This document shows positions 34,117 to 42,060 of a stretch of 64,000 nucleotides of DNA, one piece after another. The stretch is from Acidimicrobiaceae bacterium (GTDB taxonomy: Bacteria; Actinomycetota; Acidimicrobiia; Acidimicrobiales; RAAP-2). Location: the NCBI GenBank assembly GCA_003151235.1, contig PLWZ01000057.1:99915-163914 (forward strand), read 5' to 3'. Positions within the stretch are counted from its first letter, which is position 1; the number at the start of each line of letters is the position of its first letter. The translations under genes were made by a program, and so were the position numbers. The notes below the pieces were generated by a model, which worked only from the letters and a program-made list of their open reading frames with translations, did not search any database and was not told where the DNA came from.

Positions 34117-35081
34117 CGATTCGTCCCATCGCTCTCGGAGCCGGGCACCCACTCGGACGGGCCGGCATGGTCGCCGGTGAGCTCGAGAAACGCGTCCTCA
34201 AGCCCGGCGCCCCTCACCTCGATGTCCCGGGCCTGCGGATAGCGCGTCAACAGTTCGCGGAGGGCCGCGTCGGACTCTTCGCACCGGATCGTCACCGCCT
34301 CACCCCTCCGTTCGACGTTGACCACACCGGGCAGACGTCCGAGCTCGTCGTCGCCGACGTTCTCGAGGGTCGCACGGATGCTTCTGCGGCCGATCCGGGC
34401 CTTGATCTCGGTGGCCGGTCCGTCGGCAACGATCTTCCCTTGGGTCATCAGCACGACGCGATCTGAGTACGCGTCGGCCTCCTCGAGGTAGTGCGTCGCG
34501 AACACGACCGTCTTGCCGCTGGCGGCGGACTTGCGCATGACGGTCCAAAAATCCCGGCGGGCCGACACGTCGAGCGCTGCGGTCGGCTCGTCGAGCACCA
34601 GGAGATCGGGGTTCGACACGAGCGCCATGGCGAAGCGGACCCGTTGGGTCTGGCCACCGGACAGCTTGTGCGTGCGCCGATCGGCGAGATCGGCCGTGTC
34701 TGTCGTTGACAGCACCTCGTCGACGGGCAGCGGGTTCGGATACAGCGAGCCGACCATGAAGATGAGCTCTCGCACCGACAGGTCGCGGATGAGTTCCCCG
34801 GTCTGGAGAATCCCGCCGATGGCGCCGGCGGCCACCGCCTCGCTCGGCGGCCGGCCGAACACCGACACTGTGCCCGCATCCGGGCGGACGAGCCCGAGCA
34901 ACATGTCGATCGTCGTGCTCTTGCCGGCCCCGTTGGGCCCGAGGATGGCGACCGTCTCGCCGTGGCCGATGGTCAGGTCGACGCCGCGGACGGCCTCGAC
35001 CGACCCGTATGACTTAGTCAGACCCTTCAACACGATGGCCGTTGAGGTGGTGGGGAAGGATGCGGTCACGGTGTGATCCAC
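34113..35081 (-). CDS. ABC transporter ATP-binding protein (DrrA-like)
   Basis: A 322-residue ATPase with Walker A GPNGAGKST, the Q-loop, signature LSGGQTQR, Walker B LLVLDEPTAALD and the H-loop histidine in FATHYLEE. The C-terminal part (after about residue 220) is the extra domain found in DrrA/CcmA-like ATPases of ABC-2 exporters. The start is GTG at 35081. It pairs with the permease downstream by a 4-base overlap. The substrate is unknown. Confidence 0.93.
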   Translation of the reverse strand: MDHTVTASFPTTSTAIVLKGLTKSYGSVEAVRGVDLTIGHGETVAILGPNGAGKSTTIDMLLGLVRPDAGTVSVFGRPPSEAVAAGAIGGILQTGELIRDLSVRELIFMVGSLYPNPLPVDEVLSTTDTADLADRRTHKLSGGQTQRVRFAMALVSNPDLLVLDEPTAALDVSARRDFWTVMRKSAASGKTVVFATHYLEEADAYSDRVVLMTQGKIVADGPATEIKARIGRRSIRATLENVGDDELGRLPGVVNVERRGEAVTIRCEESDAALRELLTRYPQARDIEVRGAGLEDAFLELTGDHAGPSEWVPGSESDGTNR

Positions 35082-35177
35082 CCTAGGACCGACCGTTCGG
35101 GGCCAAGTTCGACGGCGGGCCTTGCGAATTCTCGTCGCGGTGGGCGGGTCTGTCCGTGGTCGTTTGCGGTTGGACGG

Positions 35178-35927
35178 TCAGCCAGCCGGGGTGTCGGCGC
35201 TCTTCAAGTGATCGTCGAAGAACTCGACGATCCGGCGCCGGGCGTCGTCGGCCGAGGCGGCGCGGTAGCCCGACTTCAAGAGGAGCTTCCCGAACACCAC
35301 CGCGTAGAGGGGCGTCTTGTCGCCCAGGCCCTTTTGGTTGTTCATGAAGGAGTGCCCGGCGTCGGGGTACTCCTTTACATCGTGGGCCACACCGGCCTTG
35401 TCGAGAGCGGCGTCGAGCTTGGCCGCCGCCCCCCGGAGCGATCCGTCTCGGCGCCCGTAGGAGCCGACGATCGGGCAGGCGCCCTCGAGGAAGTTCGGGT
35501 CGTACGCGTACTTCGGGGCCGAGCCGTAGTTGACACTCGACGCCGAGAATCCATGGCCCGGGGCCATCAGGAGAGCGAAGCCCCCGCCCATGCAGAACCC
35601 GATGACCCCGGCCTTGCCGGTGCAGTTCTCCTGCCCGACCAGCCATTCTCGGACGGCGTCGATCTCCTCGAAGGATCGGCCCTGGCGGGCCCGCACGTCT
35701 CGGAAGACCGACCGGATACAGGCCATCTGGCGACCCCAATAGAAAAGGTCGGGCGCTGCGACGAGGTAGCCGGCCTCGGCCAGCCAGTCGGCCTGTGCCC
35801 GCAGGTCGTTGTTGGACCCGAGCGCGTCGTGGATCACCACGACACCCGGCGCCGTGCCCCCGCCGGCCGGGCCGGCGACGTACGTCGGCATCTGGCCGTG
35901 GGGGGTGGAGATGGTGACCTCGGGCAT
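35178..35927 (-). CDS. Dienelactone hydrolase family protein
   Basis: A 249-residue alpha/beta hydrolase with a cysteine nucleophile: GFCMGG (Cys112), Asp161 (YGRRDGS) and His192 (DAGHSF). This Cys-Asp-His triad defines the dienelactone hydrolase family, which opens lactones in aromatic breakdown or acts as a general esterase. The ATG at 35927 follows GAGGT; an upstream start (36032) would add a low-complexity tail. It is divergent from the nitroreductase-like gene. Substrate not deducible. Confidence 0.92.
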   Translation of the reverse strand: MPEVTISTPHGQMPTYVAGPAGGGTAPGVVVIHDALGSNNDLRAQADWLAEAGYLVAAPDLFYWGRQMACIRSVFRDVRARQGRSFEEIDAVREWLVGQENCTGKAGVIGFCMGGGFALLMAPGHGFSASSVNYGSAPKYAYDPNFLEGACPIVGSYGRRDGSLRGAAAKLDAALDKAGVAHDVKEYPDAGHSFMNNQKGLGDKTPLYAVVFGKLLLKSGYRAASADDARRRIVEFFDDHLKSADTPAG

Positions 35928-36043
35928 CGGGACCTCGCTGTCTCGGGCGGTCCGGACCGGATTGGGAGCGCACAGTATGGCCCGGGCCCCCGGTGGACGC
36001 CCACGGAGTCCTTGGTCGCGCCGAGCACCCATAGCATCGGGCC

Positions 36044-36559
36044 ATGGAGACCTGGGACGCGATCAGGGCGAGGCGCAACGTCCGCATCTACGACGATCGG
36101 CCGATCGCCGATGCCGACCTCGAGCGGATCCTGGAGGCCGGGCGCCGGGCGCCATCGGCCTCCAACCGCCAGCCGTGGGACTTCGTGGTCACGACAGACC
36201 GCGGTCAGTTAGAAGAGCTCGCCACGGTCTGGCGTGGTGCCCACCACCTCCCGGGAGCGGCCGCGGCGATCGTCCTCACGCTCCGCGAACCCGACGAAGA
36301 GCGCTATCGCCTGATGGACCAGTACGACCTCGGCCAGGCGACCATGGCGATGGCCCTGGCCGCCGTCGACCTCGGGATCGGGAGCGGCCACTCAGCGATC
36401 GGCGACCATGATGCCTGCCGGCGGATCCTGTCGATCCCCGCGGGTCAGATCTGCGCGTACATGCTGGCGCTCGGCTATCCGGGCGACCGACCGCTCGCCC
36501 CCATCGTCAATCCCGACCGCCGCCCGTTCGATGAGGTGGTGCACATGGGGGGCTGGTAG
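36044..36559 (+). CDS. Nitroreductase family protein
   Basis: A 171-residue FMN-dependent nitroreductase-fold protein. The N-terminus [49 protein letters not shown] carries the typical flavin-contacting arginines and the SNRQPW loop. [26 protein letters not shown] is the C-terminal half of the flavin site. At 171 residues it is a compact member. Substrate unknown. It converges with the aldo/keto reductase gene. Confidence 0.92.
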   Translation: METWDAIRARRNVRIYDDRPIADADLERILEAGRRAPSASNRQPWDFVVTTDRGQLEELATVWRGAHHLPGAAAAIVLTLREPDEERYRLMDQYDLGQATMAMALAAVDLGIGSGHSAIGDHDACRRILSIPAGQICAYMLALGYPGDRPLAPIVNPDRRPFDEVVHMGGW

Positions 36560-36584
36560 CGGGAACCGGGCCCGGCCGCTCCCT

Positions 36585-37508
36585 CTAGCCGGCCGCCTCG
36601 GTCAAGGCGTCGACCTCGGCCACCTCGGCGGGCGACAGGTCCCACTCGCCGGCGGCAACGTTCGCCGTCACCTGTTCGGGCTTGGTGGCCCCCGCGATCA
36701 CCGAACCGATGAACGGCTTGGCGGCCAACCACGCGATAGCAAGCTCGAGGACGTTGTGCCCATGGTCCTTGGCCCACGCGCTCAACGCGTCGATGATGTC
36801 GAAGTTGGCGTCGGTCAGGCTGCCCTGGGCGCGGTCGCCCCAGCGGTGCATGCGGGTCCCCTCCGGAGGCGTCTGGCCGCGGGTGTACTTCCCCGATAGC
36901 AGGCCACTCGCGAGGGGGAAGTAGGGCAGGTAGCTGATCCCGAGCTTCTCGCACTCGGGGATGGCCTCCGACTCGTCGCCTCGCTGCAGGAGGTTGTAGT
37001 GGTTCTGGACGCTCACGAACTTGGGCGTGCCATCCTTCACCGCCTGTTCGGCTTCGCGCAGCATCTCGGCCGTGAAGTTTGAGCAGCCGATCTCGCGCAC
37101 CTTGCCCTCGGCCACGAGCTCGCCCAGCGCCCCGAGTGTCTCCGCGATCGGGGTGTTCTGGTCGGGTCGGTGCAGCTGGTACAGATCGATGCAATCGATG
37201 TCGAGCTTGCGGAGGCTTCGTTCGGCGGCCTCGCGGACGTACGTTGCGCTGGCCCCGCCCTTGCCCTCTCCCATGGGGCTGCCGAACTTTGTCGCGATCA
37301 GGACCCGGTCCCGACGACCCTTCAGCGCCTGGCCGAGCCGTTCCTCGCTCGCGAGGTAGCTGTCGGCGGTGTCGAAGAAGTTGATCCCCGCTTCGATCGC
37401 CCGGTCCACCACTGGGCCCACGGCGTCCGGCTCCATGCCGAACCCGAAGTTGTTGGTTCCCAGCCCGACGACGGTGACGTCGAGACTTCCGATCTTCTTG
37501 GTCTTCAT
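36585..37508 (-). CDS. Aldo/keto reductase
   Basis: A 307-residue TIM-barrel NADPH-dependent reductase. The catalytic tetrad is in place: D46 and Y51 (FFDTADSY), K74 (IATKFG) and H113 (YQLHRPD). The NADP-binding end contains GCSNFTAEML and SVIAGATKPEQVTANV. The ATG at 37508 gives the standard N-terminus (MKTKKIGSLDVTVVGLG), so upstream in-frame codons were dropped. It probably acts on sugars or aldehydes in the cytoplasm. Confidence 0.94.
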   Translation of the reverse strand: MKTKKIGSLDVTVVGLGTNNFGFGMEPDAVGPVVDRAIEAGINFFDTADSYLASEERLGQALKGRRDRVLIATKFGSPMGEGKGGASATYVREAAERSLRKLDIDCIDLYQLHRPDQNTPIAETLGALGELVAEGKVREIGCSNFTAEMLREAEQAVKDGTPKFVSVQNHYNLLQRGDESEAIPECEKLGISYLPYFPLASGLLSGKYTRGQTPPEGTRMHRWGDRAQGSLTDANFDIIDALSAWAKDHGHNVLELAIAWLAAKPFIGSVIAGATKPEQVTANVAAGEWDLSPAEVAEVDALTEAAG

Positions 37509-37539
37509 GTCGCTTTGTCTATCACCGAGTGAGCCGGCG

Positions 37540-38331
37540 CTAGCCGGGCCTGCGACCCCAAGCGCTGACCAGTGGCGGCTGGGCGAGATCCAGGCGACCC
37601 GACACGACATTGGCGATGTGGCGGTCGATGTCGGTGTCGGTCGCGATCGAGTGATCGACCAGCTGGTCGCGGATCATGCGGATCGTGGCCAGCTCCAAGC
37701 TGGTCGATGCCGGGTGACGCAGCGCGATGAAGGCCTCCGCGCCGACGTCGACAAGTCCCGCGTCGCGGAGCCGCCGGGCGAGCGTGCGGCCGTAGGCGAG
37801 GTCGACGCCGCGTTCTGCGAGCAGTGCCCGGAAGCCCATCCGGATCCGGTTGGCCAGCTCCTCGGCGTCGGTCGTGGGGTCGAGGCAGCTGAGCGGCTGC
37901 AGCGCCGGATCGGCGTCCTCGACCAACAGCCATCCCCCCGGCGCCACAGCCGCGACCATGGAACGAAGTGCCGCGTCGCGCTCGGGCACATGGACCAGCA
38001 CCAGCCGCGCGTGCACCAGGTCGAAGGTCCCGGGCGGCGGCTCCAACCCGACGTCGTGCCGGCGGACCTCGATCGTCGGTGCCGCCGCGGCCTTCGCCCA
38101 CGAGACGTCGATGTCGGTGGCGAGGACATGGCCGTCGGCACCCACCCGGTCGGCCAGCCACCGGACCACCGACGACCCGCCCGCTCCGACCTCCCAGGCC
38201 CGCCAGCCCGGTTCGATGCCCAGCCGGTCCAAATGGTCGAAGGTCCAGGGATCGAAGATGTCCGAGAGGGCACCCAGCCGTGTCCCGGCGTCGGGATCCT
38301 GATTGTCGAGGAGGTAGGCCTCGTCAGCCAT
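37540..38331 (-). CDS. Class I SAM-dependent methyltransferase
   Basis: A 263-residue methyltransferase. Motif I is AWEVGAGGSSVVRWLADRVG, strand two ends in VLATDID, motif II is GTFDLVHARLVLVHVPERD and motif III is MVAAVAPGGWLLVEDADP. The type resembles actinobacterial UbiE-like methyltransferases of unknown substrate. Its ATG (38331) is divergent from the response-regulator gene. The direct repeat at 38367-38384 lies between them and may control both. Confidence 0.9.
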   Translation of the reverse strand: MADEAYLLDNQDPDAGTRLGALSDIFDPWTFDHLDRLGIEPGWRAWEVGAGGSSVVRWLADRVGADGHVLATDIDVSWAKAAAAPTIEVRRHDVGLEPPPGTFDLVHARLVLVHVPERDAALRSMVAAVAPGGWLLVEDADPALQPLSCLDPTTDAEELANRIRMGFRALLAERGVDLAYGRTLARRLRDAGLVDVGAEAFIALRHPASTSLELATIRMIRDQLVDHSIATDTDIDRHIANVVSGRLDLAQPPLVSAWGRRPG

Positions 38332-38366
38332 GCCGGAACGCTACCGGCACACCCGGGGATCGGATC

Positions 38367-38384
38367 TCACAGGTGACCCACAGC
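38367..38384. promoter_or_regulatory. Direct-repeat box in front of the response regulator
   Basis: Two 7-base direct repeats, TCACAGG and CCACAGC, are separated by 4 bases (TGAC), an 11-base period. The architecture equals the PhoP-type box of OmpR-family regulators (TCACAGC-N4-TCACAGC in Mycobacterium tuberculosis). It lies 55 bases before the regulator ATG. A second copy precedes the glycosyltransferase gene. Autoregulation is inferred. Confidence 0.65.
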
Positions 38385-38438
38385 GGGCGCACATCGGCCT
38401 GGGAGCGAGCGGTGGCAACCTGATGAGGAGGAGGCCCG

Positions 38439-39149
38439 ATGACCGGCACGGAAAAGAAGCAGCGGATCCTCGTCGTCGACGACGAGCCCTCGATCGTGGA
38501 CTCCGTCGCGACGTCGCTGCGATACGAGGGTTTCGAGGTCGACCAGGCGAGCAACGGGCGCCTGGCGCTCGAGTCGGCCCAGCAGCGGACCCCCGACCTG
38601 ATCGTCCTCGACGTCATGCTCCCGGACCTCGACGGGCTCGAGGTGACCCGGCGGCTCCGGAGCGACGGCCTGCGGGTGCCGGTGCTCTTCCTCACCGCGC
38701 GAGACGCCCTCGAGGACAAGGTGGCCGGCCTCACCGTCGGCGGTGACGACTACGTGACCAAGCCGTTCGCCCTCGTGGAAGTGATCGCCCGGGTGCACGC
38801 GATCCTGCGACGCTCCGGCGCCGAGTCGGAGGACGAGGGCGTGCACCGCTTCGCCGACCTCGAGCTCAACGAGAACTCCCACGAGGTGACCCGGGCCGGC
38901 CACGCGATCCAGTTGACCGCGACCGAGTTCAACCTCCTCCGCTACTTCCTCCTCAACCCGCGCCGGGTGCTCTCCAAGTCCCAGATCCTCGACCACGTCT
39001 GGCACTACGACTTCGGCGGCGACGGCAACGTGGTCGAAACCTACGTGAGCTATCTGCGCAAGAAGACCAACCGGTACGGACCGCCGCTCATCCACACCAT
39101 CCGGTTGGTCGGTTACTCGCTGCGCGAGCTGGACGACGGAAACCGGTAG
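38439..39149 (+). CDS. OmpR-family response regulator
   Basis: A 236-residue two-domain regulator. The receiver has the acidic pocket ILVVDDEPS, phospho-acceptor D58 (LIVLDVMLP), the switch Thr in LFLTARD and Lys in YVTKPF. The winged-helix DNA-binding domain follows (LTATEFNLLRYFLLNPRRVLSKSQILDHVW ... VETYVSYLRKKTN). It is followed immediately by the sensor kinase gene (GTG right after the TAG). Direct repeats with an 11-base period upstream of this gene and of the downstream glycosyltransferase gene are its likely binding sites. Confidence 0.96.
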   Translation: MTGTEKKQRILVVDDEPSIVDSVATSLRYEGFEVDQASNGRLALESAQQRTPDLIVLDVMLPDLDGLEVTRRLRSDGLRVPVLFLTARDALEDKVAGLTVGGDDYVTKPFALVEVIARVHAILRRSGAESEDEGVHRFADLELNENSHEVTRAGHAIQLTATEFNLLRYFLLNPRRVLSKSQILDHVWHYDFGGDGNVVETYVSYLRKKTNRYGPPLIHTIRLVGYSLRELDDGNR

Positions 39150-40658
39150 GTGTCGCTCCGGGCCCGCCTGTTGCTCGCATTGGGCGCGGTGGCGATCGCC
39201 GCCCTGGCCATCGCGGACGTGGCTATCTTCTCCGCGCTCCATGCATCGCTGTTCAATCAGGTCAACCAGAACCTGATGGCTCAACCGGGTCAGGGGTTCG
39301 GGCCCGGGGGTGGGGTCCCGTTCGCCCAGCGCAACCTCAATGCCCACCGCTGCCCGGGATCGGGCTTTCCGGGCCAGCTGATCTCGAGCGACTACGTCGC
39401 CCAGGTGGCCGTGGGCTCGTCCCCGACCGCCAACGACTGCCCGGCCATCGTCGGCGGGCGGAGCTATACGCCGCAGTTGCCGACCAAGTTCAGCGGATAC
39501 GCCCCCGGGCCCAACGGGACCCAGGTCGCCTACCTGTCCGTTCCGTCGGTGCAAAAGGGCGGCCCCGACTTCGAGGTTCGGGTTGTGAAGCTCCCGAACC
39601 AGACCGAAATGATCGCCGGTGCGCCGATCAGCGACATCGAGAACACGTTGCATCGACTGTTGCTGATCGAACTTCTGGTCACGGGGGTGGCGGTGTTGGC
39701 CGCCCTCGGCGCGGGGTGGTGGCTGGTGCGCCTCGGCCTCCGTCCACTGACGGCCGTCGAGCGGACCGCGGAGAACATCGCGGCGGGCGACCTTCAGCGC
39801 CGGGTGCCCAACGAGAACGACCGGACCGAGGTCGGCCGGTTGGCCAAGGCCCTCAACGTCATGCTCGGCCGGATCGAGTCGGCCTTTGCGGCACGGGTCG
39901 CGTCCGAGGAGCGCCTGAAGGCATCGGACCGACGGCTCCGCCAGTTCGTGGGGGACGCCTCCCACGAGCTCCGGACACCCATCGCGGCCGTCTCCGCCTA
40001 CGCCGAGCTCTTCGAGCGCGGCGCGGCCGGGAACGCCGACGACCTGAGCCGGGTCATGCAGGGCATCCGGTCGGAGACCGCGCGCATGGAGAGGCTGGTC
40101 GCCGACCTCTTGACCCTGGCCCGACTCGACGAGGGCCAACCGATCGAGCACGTCCCGGTCGAACTGGTGACCGTCTGCGCCGAGGCTGTTCAGACCGCCC
40201 GCACCGTCGCGCCCGAGTGGCCGGTCACCCTCACGGCAGCCCATCCGGTCGAGGTAGAGGGCGACCCCCATCGTCTCCGTCAGGTCCTCGACAACCTGCT
40301 GTCCAATATCCGGTCGCACACCCCGCCCGGTACGCAGGCCCAGGTGTCGGTCGAGCAGGCCGGACAACAGGCGGTGATCACCGTGTCGGATCGCGGTCCC
40401 GGTCTGCCGAGCGACGAGGCCTCGCGGGTCTTCGAGCGCTTCTTCCGCTCCGACCCGTCGCGATCACGTGGCCACGGGGGAGCCGGCCTCGGTCTTTCGA
40501 TCGTTGACGCGATCGTCGAGGCCCATCGCGGAACGGTCATGGCCTCCAGCGCTCCGGGGGAGGGGATGACGATCACGGTCCGCCTGCCCCTCGCGCCTGC
40601 GGCCGAGCCCGAACCCGAGACCGACGAGGAATCGGACCTCACGGTGGCCACGTCGTGA
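39150..40658 (+). CDS. Sensor histidine kinase
   Basis: A 502-residue transmembrane kinase starting with GTG directly after the regulator stop. It has an N-terminal helix (LLLALGAVAIAALAIADVAIF), an extracytoplasmic sensor of about 150 residues with a glycine-rich part (GQGFGPGGGVP) and cysteines in HRCPGSG and NDCPAIVGG, a second helix (LLLIELLVTGVAVLAALGAGWW), HAMP, HisKA with H272 (DASHELRTP), and HATPase motifs N (QVLDNLLSN), G1 (SDRGPGL) and G2 (GGAGLGLSI). It should sense an envelope signal and phosphorylate D58 of the regulator. Confidence 0.95.
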   Translation: MSLRARLLLALGAVAIAALAIADVAIFSALHASLFNQVNQNLMAQPGQGFGPGGGVPFAQRNLNAHRCPGSGFPGQLISSDYVAQVAVGSSPTANDCPAIVGGRSYTPQLPTKFSGYAPGPNGTQVAYLSVPSVQKGGPDFEVRVVKLPNQTEMIAGAPISDIENTLHRLLLIELLVTGVAVLAALGAGWWLVRLGLRPLTAVERTAENIAAGDLQRRVPNENDRTEVGRLAKALNVMLGRIESAFAARVASEERLKASDRRLRQFVGDASHELRTPIAAVSAYAELFERGAAGNADDLSRVMQGIRSETARMERLVADLLTLARLDEGQPIEHVPVELVTVCAEAVQTARTVAPEWPVTLTAAHPVEVEGDPHRLRQVLDNLLSNIRSHTPPGTQAQVSVEQAGQQAVITVSDRGPGLPSDEASRVFERFFRSDPSRSRGHGGAGLGLSIVDAIVEAHRGTVMASSAPGEGMTITVRLPLAPAAEPEPETDEESDLTVATS

Positions 40659-40733
40659 CGGCCCGAGACCGGATCCGGCGGTTCTGGCTGGCCCGGGCCG
40701 GCGCGCCCCGCCGGCTGGGGCGGCCGGGCGCTT

Positions 40734-40751
40734 TCACAGAAAGCGCACAGC
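40734..40751. promoter_or_regulatory. Direct-repeat box in front of the glycosyltransferase genes
   Basis: Direct repeats TCACAGA and GCACAGC with a 4-base spacer (AAGC) have the same geometry as the box at 38367-38384. The overlapping palindrome GCGCTTTC-ACA-GAAAGCGC is also present. The site sits 36 bases before the preferred GT2 ATG and inside the only alternative longer reading frame, supporting the shorter start and a separate promoter for the glycosyltransferase genes. Confidence 0.65.
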
Positions 40752-40786
40752 TGGCGTCGAGCCGGTCCCGAGGCCCCGAGCGCACC

Positions 40787-42055
40787 ATGGCGGCCATGAG
40801 CGTCATCGAGCTATCCCGACCGGCCGGACTCGTCGCCGACGAGAACCCCGACGTCGACATCGTCGTCCCCGTCTACAACGAGGTCGCGCAGATCGAGTCG
40901 AGTGTCCGGGCCCTGTACGACTTCGTGAACAGGGAGTTCCCCCTGACCGCCCGCATCACCATCGCCGACAACGCCAGCACCGACGGCACCTGGGACAAGG
41001 CCGTGGCGTTGGCCAACGCCCTCCCGGGGGTGCGCGCCGTCCACCTCGACGAGAAGGGGCGAGGTCGGGCGTTGCGGGCCGCGTGGTCGGCCAGCGACGC
41101 CTCGGTGGTCGCCTATCTCGACGTCGACCTGTCGACCGGGCTCGACGCGCTCTTGCCGCTGGTGGCCCCGCTCGTCTCGGGCCACAGCGACATCGCGATC
41201 GGCACCCGGCTCGCACCGGGGGCCCGCGTGGTGCGCGGCCCGGTCCGAGAGATCATCTCCCGGAGCTATAACTCGCTGCTGCACGTCACCCTCCGGGGGC
41301 GCTTCAGCGACGCCCAGTGCGGGTTCAAGGCGCTCCGTCGTGAGGTTGCAGTGCGGCTGCTGCCGCTCGTCCAGGACGAGGAGTGGTTCTTCGACACCGA
41401 GCTCTTGGTCGTGGCCGAGCGGATCGGCTTGCGGATCCACGAGGTGCCGGTCGACTGGGTCGACGATCCCGACTCGCGCGTCGACATAGGTCGAACGATC
41501 CGCCAGGACCTCCGCGGGGTCTGGCGAATGCTCCGAAACCGGGGAGCCGACGCGCCCGCACCGGGTCGCGACGACCAGGCCACGGCGGCCGAGCTCCTCC
41601 GATTCGCCGGGGTCGGCGTGTTCAGCACGCTCGCCTTCATCGCCGTGTTCTCGGCGCTGTGGCCGCTGGTCGGGGGGATCGCCGCAAACGTGCTGGCCGT
41701 GCTCGGCTGCGGGCTGGCCAACACGGCCATCCACCGACGCCTGGCCACGAAGGGTGCACACCACGCCGATCGTCGGCGCTTCGCCCTTGGGACCTCGGCC
41801 CTGATCGGCGTCAGCCTCGCCGTCACGACGGGCGCCCTGCTCGTGGCGATGGCGTTGGACCACTCGTCGCTCCCGGCGGCGATCGTGGCGGTCACGTTGG
41901 CCAGCGGGGTCGCCGCACTGGCCCGCTTCTGGTTGCTCCGCACCTGGGTCTTCCGCCCGAGTTACCTCCCGGGCGGGGCGCCGTCCGCCGACGTCTCGAC
42001 CGACGCGCCGGTCGCCACCCACTCCGTGTCCACCGAACTGCCCCGAGGAGCCTGA
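40787..42055 (+). CDS. GT2-family membrane glycosyltransferase with GtrA-like domain
   Basis: About 422 residues. The N-terminal GT-A catalytic domain shows VDIVVPVYNEVAQIESSV, the DxD-like VAYLDVDLSTG and the late DEEWFFDTELLVVAERIG, typical of polyprenyl-phosphate sugar transferases (DPM1/ArnC-like). The C-terminal part has four helices of the GtrA type (LLRFAGVGVFSTLAFIAVFSALW ... ALARFWLLRTWVF). It probably loads a sugar on a lipid carrier. GTG at 40655 would overlap the kinase stop but would read through the direct-repeat box, so ATG 40787 is preferred. Five bases separate it from the GT39 gene. Confidence 0.88.
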   Translation: MAAMSVIELSRPAGLVADENPDVDIVVPVYNEVAQIESSVRALYDFVNREFPLTARITIADNASTDGTWDKAVALANALPGVRAVHLDEKGRGRALRAAWSASDASVVAYLDVDLSTGLDALLPLVAPLVSGHSDIAIGTRLAPGARVVRGPVREIISRSYNSLLHVTLRGRFSDAQCGFKALRREVAVRLLPLVQDEEWFFDTELLVVAERIGLRIHEVPVDWVDDPDSRVDIGRTIRQDLRGVWRMLRNRGADAPAPGRDDQATAAELLRFAGVGVFSTLAFIAVFSALWPLVGGIAANVLAVLGCGLANTAIHRRLATKGAHHADRRRFALGTSALIGVSLAVTTGALLVAMALDHSSLPAAIVAVTLASGVAALARFWLLRTWVFRPSYLPGGAPSADVSTDAPVATHSVSTELPRGA

Positions 42056-42060
42056 GCATC

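Noticed and set aside
38367..40367. A 666-codon reverse-strand frame across the response regulator and kinase genes
   Set aside because: It is the complement of two clear genes, has no family features, and such long shadow frames are expected at this GC content.
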